This document shows positions 6,501 through 8,099 of a stretch of DNA of 8,099 nt, piece by piece. The stretch is taken from the NCBI GenBank assembly GCA_028695945.1, contig JAQVIB010000087.1, forward strand, positions 1-8,099. The letters run 5' to 3'. Under the pieces are notes generated by a model. It was not told the origin of the DNA, ran no database searches, and saw only the letters and a list, made by a program, of their open reading frames with translations. Origin of the DNA: Lachnospiraceae bacterium. Lineage in GTDB: Bacteria; Bacillota; Clostridia; Lachnospirales; Anaerotignaceae. Position 1 is the first letter of the stretch; each line of letters opens with the position of its first letter. A program made the position numbers and the translations under genes.

Positions 6501-7011
6501 CAAAAATTTCTTCATACTCCAGTGCCGTTTCCTTTGCCTTTTTGTAATTGCTTTGCAAAATTGCCCTTGCTACAGGTCCTGCAAGGCACGCACTGCTGGC
6601 AATAATTCCCTTATGGTATTTTTTAAGCAAGTCCAAATCTACCCTTGGTTTATAGTAAAAACCATCTATAAAACCATAGGATACTATTTTAATAAGGTTT
6701 TGATATCCTTCATTATTTTCTGCCAAAAGTACCAAATGATAGTAGTTAAAACCTGCACTTGTATCTTTTATAAGACGTGATGCTGGTGCAACATAAACCT
6801 CACATCCAATAATAGGCTTAACACCAACCTCCTTTGCCGCCTTGTAAAACTCCACCGCTCCATACATCGCCCCATGATCGGTAATTGCAAGGCTTTCCAT
6901 ACCCAGCTCTTTTGCACGTGATACAAGCTCCTTTATTTTTGCCGAACCATCCAGAAGGCTATATTCTGTATGCACATGCAGATGCGTAAATTGTTTATTT
7001 TCCGTTTCCAT
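3532..7011 (-). CDS. dnaE: DNA polymerase III alpha subunit DnaE (1159 aa)
   Basis: This is a C-family replicative DNA polymerase, acting at the replication fork with the sliding clamp. The order is: PHP domain (residues 1-270) with HLHVHTEYSLLDG at 10-22, TDHG at 44-47, GCEVYV at 69-74, CLAG at 142-145 and NDSH at 209-212; the polymerase core with catalytic Asp401 and Asp403 in PDIDIDF and Asp553 in KMDFLGL; the conserved GPGRGSAAGS at 359-368 and SLYRPGPMDFIPKYI at 630-644; a helix-hairpin-helix region near 800-880; the clamp-binding motif QMDLF at 912-916; YVSGHPL at 956-962; and an OB fold at about 1000-1075. Length fits the family (E. coli 1160). AAGGTGG lies 7 bases before the ATG. In Firmicutes that also carry PolC, DnaE usually extends primers or acts in lagging-strand and repair synthesis. 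It is the first gene of the operon with pyk. No frameshift is visible. Confidence 0.98.
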   Translation of the reverse strand: METENKQFTHLHVHTEYSLLDGSAKIKELVSRAKELGMESLAITDHGAMYGAVEFYKAAKEVGVKPIIGCEVYVAPASRLIKDTSAGFNYYHLVLLAENNEGYQNLIKIVSYGFIDGFYYKPRVDLDLLKKYHKGIIASSACLAGPVARAILQSNYKKAKETALEYEEIFGKGNFFLELQDHGMSEQKIVNQQLLRIHEETGIPMIATNDSHYIYRDDAVPHDILLCIQTGKTVNDEERMRYEGDQFYLKSAEEMYSLFPYAKDALENTNKIAQRCNVDFVFHELKLPQFDVPDGKTAKQYLREICTEGFERLYPEADESLKERLEYELTTIETMGYVDYFLIVWDFIKFAKDNDIIVGPGRGSAAGSIVSYCLSITTIDPIKYNLIFERFLNPERVSMPDIDIDFCYERRQEVIDYVIRKYGDDHVAQIITFGTLAARAAIKDVGRALAMPYSEVDRVSKMIPFEIGITIKKALTMNPELREIYDNEENVKYLIDMSSRLEGLPRHASTHAAGVVICKKPVMEYVPLNNNDGAITTQYTMTLLEELGILKMDFLGLRTLTVIQNAVKEIKRIHGIDLNMDKIPYDDKKVYDLISQGKTEGIFQLESAGMKSFMKELVPSRLEDLIAGISLYRPGPMDFIPKYIKGKNNADNIQYTHPALEKILEPTYGCIVYQEQVMQIVRDLAGYSLGRSDLVRRAMSKKKASVMAEERKNFVYGTEGVNGCVKNGIPEEAAEKIFDDMTDFAKYAFNKSHAACYAVVGYQTAWLKNYYPVEFMAALMTSVMDNSAKVSGYIEECKKMGIGLLPPDINEGYPSFSVSDGKIRFGLAAIKSVGRGTINAIVKERETAGAFRSLTDFLKRMDQKELNKRAIESFIKAGAFDSFGGNRSQYMAVYKGVLDGISSARKNNIAGQMDLFALTMGEEENADSSFEDSFPDISEYSQKDKLAMEKEVLSIYVSGHPLAEYESVLRRKVSCSSLDIMAGEDEERSTRVIDEQRVKYGGMVTEKTVKYTRNNKIMAFIKVEDMYGVVEVVVFPNTYEKVQEFIAQDSIVVVEGRVQTADGEDGKIIAEKISPLTMEDIEEENETRVMFIKVENSKGLKELMPLLKSHAGKVPVRVRNTETGEMLIAPKSSWITPSDKLMEELKKNLGDDSVVLREK

Positions 7012-7041
7012 GGTACAGCCACCTTCCTTCGTTAATTCTAT

Positions 7042-7070
7042 ATTATAACCTTAAAAGTAGAAAAAAGCCA
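7042..7070 (-). promoter_or_regulatory. promoter of the dnaE-pyk-rubredoxin operon
   Basis: A perfect TATAAT (7047-7042, minus strand) lies in the 97-base gap between the cyclase stop and the dnaE start, so transcription would begin about 24 bases before the ATG. At 17-base spacing the -35 hexamer is TGGCTT (7070-7065), a poor match, so strength may depend on an activator or on the A/T-rich upstream DNA. No clear terminator ends the upstream cyclase gene, so read-through into dnaE is also possible. Confidence 0.5.
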
Positions 7071-7108
7071 TATCTTTACTTAACATTAGGTCTTATAGTA
7101 ACAAATTT

Positions 7109-8087
7109 TCAAAAAATTTTAAAACCATTTCTGCCAGCTTCTTTAACGGAATAAAGAGCAATATCCGACGCCTTATACAGTTCCTCGTATGTAGTGCCAT
7201 CCTTTGGAACAACAGCAATGCCTATGCTTACTGATAATTTGTTTCCGTCTTCCTTTATGTTTAGGCTGGATACCTCTTTACAAAGCATTTTTGCCTTTTC
7301 CCCTATAAGACCAATGCTTCCTGCATTTTTCATAAATATAACAAATTCATCGCCACCAAGGCGGGCAACAATATCTCCATTTCGGAAATTCTTTTTCAAT
7401 ATATCTGCAACTTCTACCAATATCTTGTCACCTTGCATATGACCAAACTTGTCATTAATATGTTTAAAATTATCAATGTCAATAATGAAAAAAGCATGTA
7501 TTTCGCCCTGTTTAATTTCATTCAGATACTCTGTTATCATCTGTTGACATACTGCCCTGTTGTATACATTGGTAAGCACATCCTTTTCTGCACTTTCCTT
7601 TAGCTTTAGTTCCTTTTCTTTCCTTATTTGAATATTACGCATATATGTAAAACACAATATATCCGATGTTTCAGGGTCTTTAAGCATATGACTAATAGCC
7701 AAAACCCAAAACTCTTTTCCATCCCTGCCCTTGCACCTTATTTCACATTCGCGTTCGCCATTTTCTTTTTCAAAAACCCGAATAAGACTTTTTGGCAAAA
7801 ACATATCTTTTACCATTTCCATATCATCTGGGTGCACATATTTATTAATTAGCTTTTTACTGATATTTGTATATGGAACAGCTGGTGTAATTCGATGATT
7901 TCTTCTTCCACTTCGTACCTTCACAATGTTACGGGTAACATTTACCTCATGTATTAGTACGGCATCTGCCATATACAATTCACGGTACTGTCCTTCCTTT
8001 TGAAATCTTTGCTCTATTTCCTTAAGCTTTGTTATATTCTCAACAGTGCCAATTGCCAAAATAGGTTTTTTCCCCTCATCCAAAACC
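7109..8087 (-). CDS. PAS-GGDEF diguanylate cyclase, 5' end missing
   Basis: The enzyme joins two GTP into the second messenger c-di-GMP. In the visible part (numbering from the TTG codon at 8083), residues 1-30 look like the end of one PAS/PAC unit (AIGTVENIT, then a charged linker). A PAS fold covers about 40-152, a short coiled linker 153-167, and the GGDEF domain 168-324. Key motifs are DVLTNVYNR (168-176), metal-binding Asp202 in DIDNFK, GHMQGD (214-219), the active-site loop GGDEF (243-247), and SVSIGIA (284-290). Arg234 and Asp237, in the RxxD position before GGDEF, form an intact inhibitory site, so product feedback is likely. The frame stays open to the contig end and the TTG is not a credible start, so more sensor domains or membrane segments may lie upstream. 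There is no EAL domain after GGDEF. It was probably transcribed independently of dnaE. Confidence 0.94.
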
Positions 8088-8099
8088 AGATCGGAAGAG
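8088..8099 (+). other. Illumina adapter remnant (sequencing artefact)
   Basis: The last 12 bases are AGATCGGAAGAG, the exact beginning of the Illumina TruSeq read-through adapter, ending at the last base of the window. A chance match of this length at this position is very unlikely. These bases should be treated as non-genomic and trimmed. They add two or three false codons to the truncated diguanylate cyclase frame. Confidence 0.95.

Noticed and set aside
7085..7125. A/T-rich inverted repeat after the diguanylate cyclase stop as a terminator
   Set aside because: The possible stem consists only of A/T pairs and lacks a clear U-tract, so it is not supported as a terminator.

Overview
The window reads as a piece of a low-GC anaerobic Firmicute genome, most likely class Clostridia. 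Supporting signs are strong AGGAGG-type ribosome binding sites, an A/T-rich base composition, a 585-residue pyruvate kinase with the C-terminal PEP-utiliser domain seen in Bacilli and Clostridia, a rubredoxin, an ABC-F ATPase and a PAS-GGDEF signalling protein. It looks like a whole short-read contig: the left end cuts a gene, and the last 12 bases (8088-8099) are the start of the Illumina adapter, not genome.

Layout. 2-820 (+) holds the C-terminal half of an ABC-F ATPase. 821-1190 has no convincing gene; it contains a row of hairpins, including terminators facing both ways, where the ABC-F gene and the minus-strand genes converge. 1191-1283 (-) encodes a 30-residue single-membrane-span peptide with its own promoter (about 1335-1363) and a terminator (1155-1184). 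From 7011 down to 1395 (-) lies a tight operon: dnaE (DNA polymerase III alpha, 1159 aa), pyk (pyruvate kinase), a 52-aa rubredoxin and a 50-aa protein of unknown function. The last two are short but have good ribosome binding sites and gaps of only 11-12 bases. A -10 box for the operon lies at 7042-7047. 7109-8087 (-) is the 3' part of a PAS-GGDEF diguanylate cyclase gene whose beginning is missing.

How the genes fit together. The operon links chromosome replication (dnaE) to the last step of glycolysis (pyk), a linkage known in Firmicutes, where pfkA often sits between the two; here pfkA is absent. The operon then runs into a small iron-sulfur electron carrier typical of anaerobes. The flanking ABC-F and diguanylate cyclase genes look like separate transcription units. 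The core genes are ordinary. The least explained items are the 30-aa membrane peptide unit, the 50-aa operon-end protein and the hairpin-rich intergenic region. I see no CRISPR array, transposase, rRNA or tRNA.
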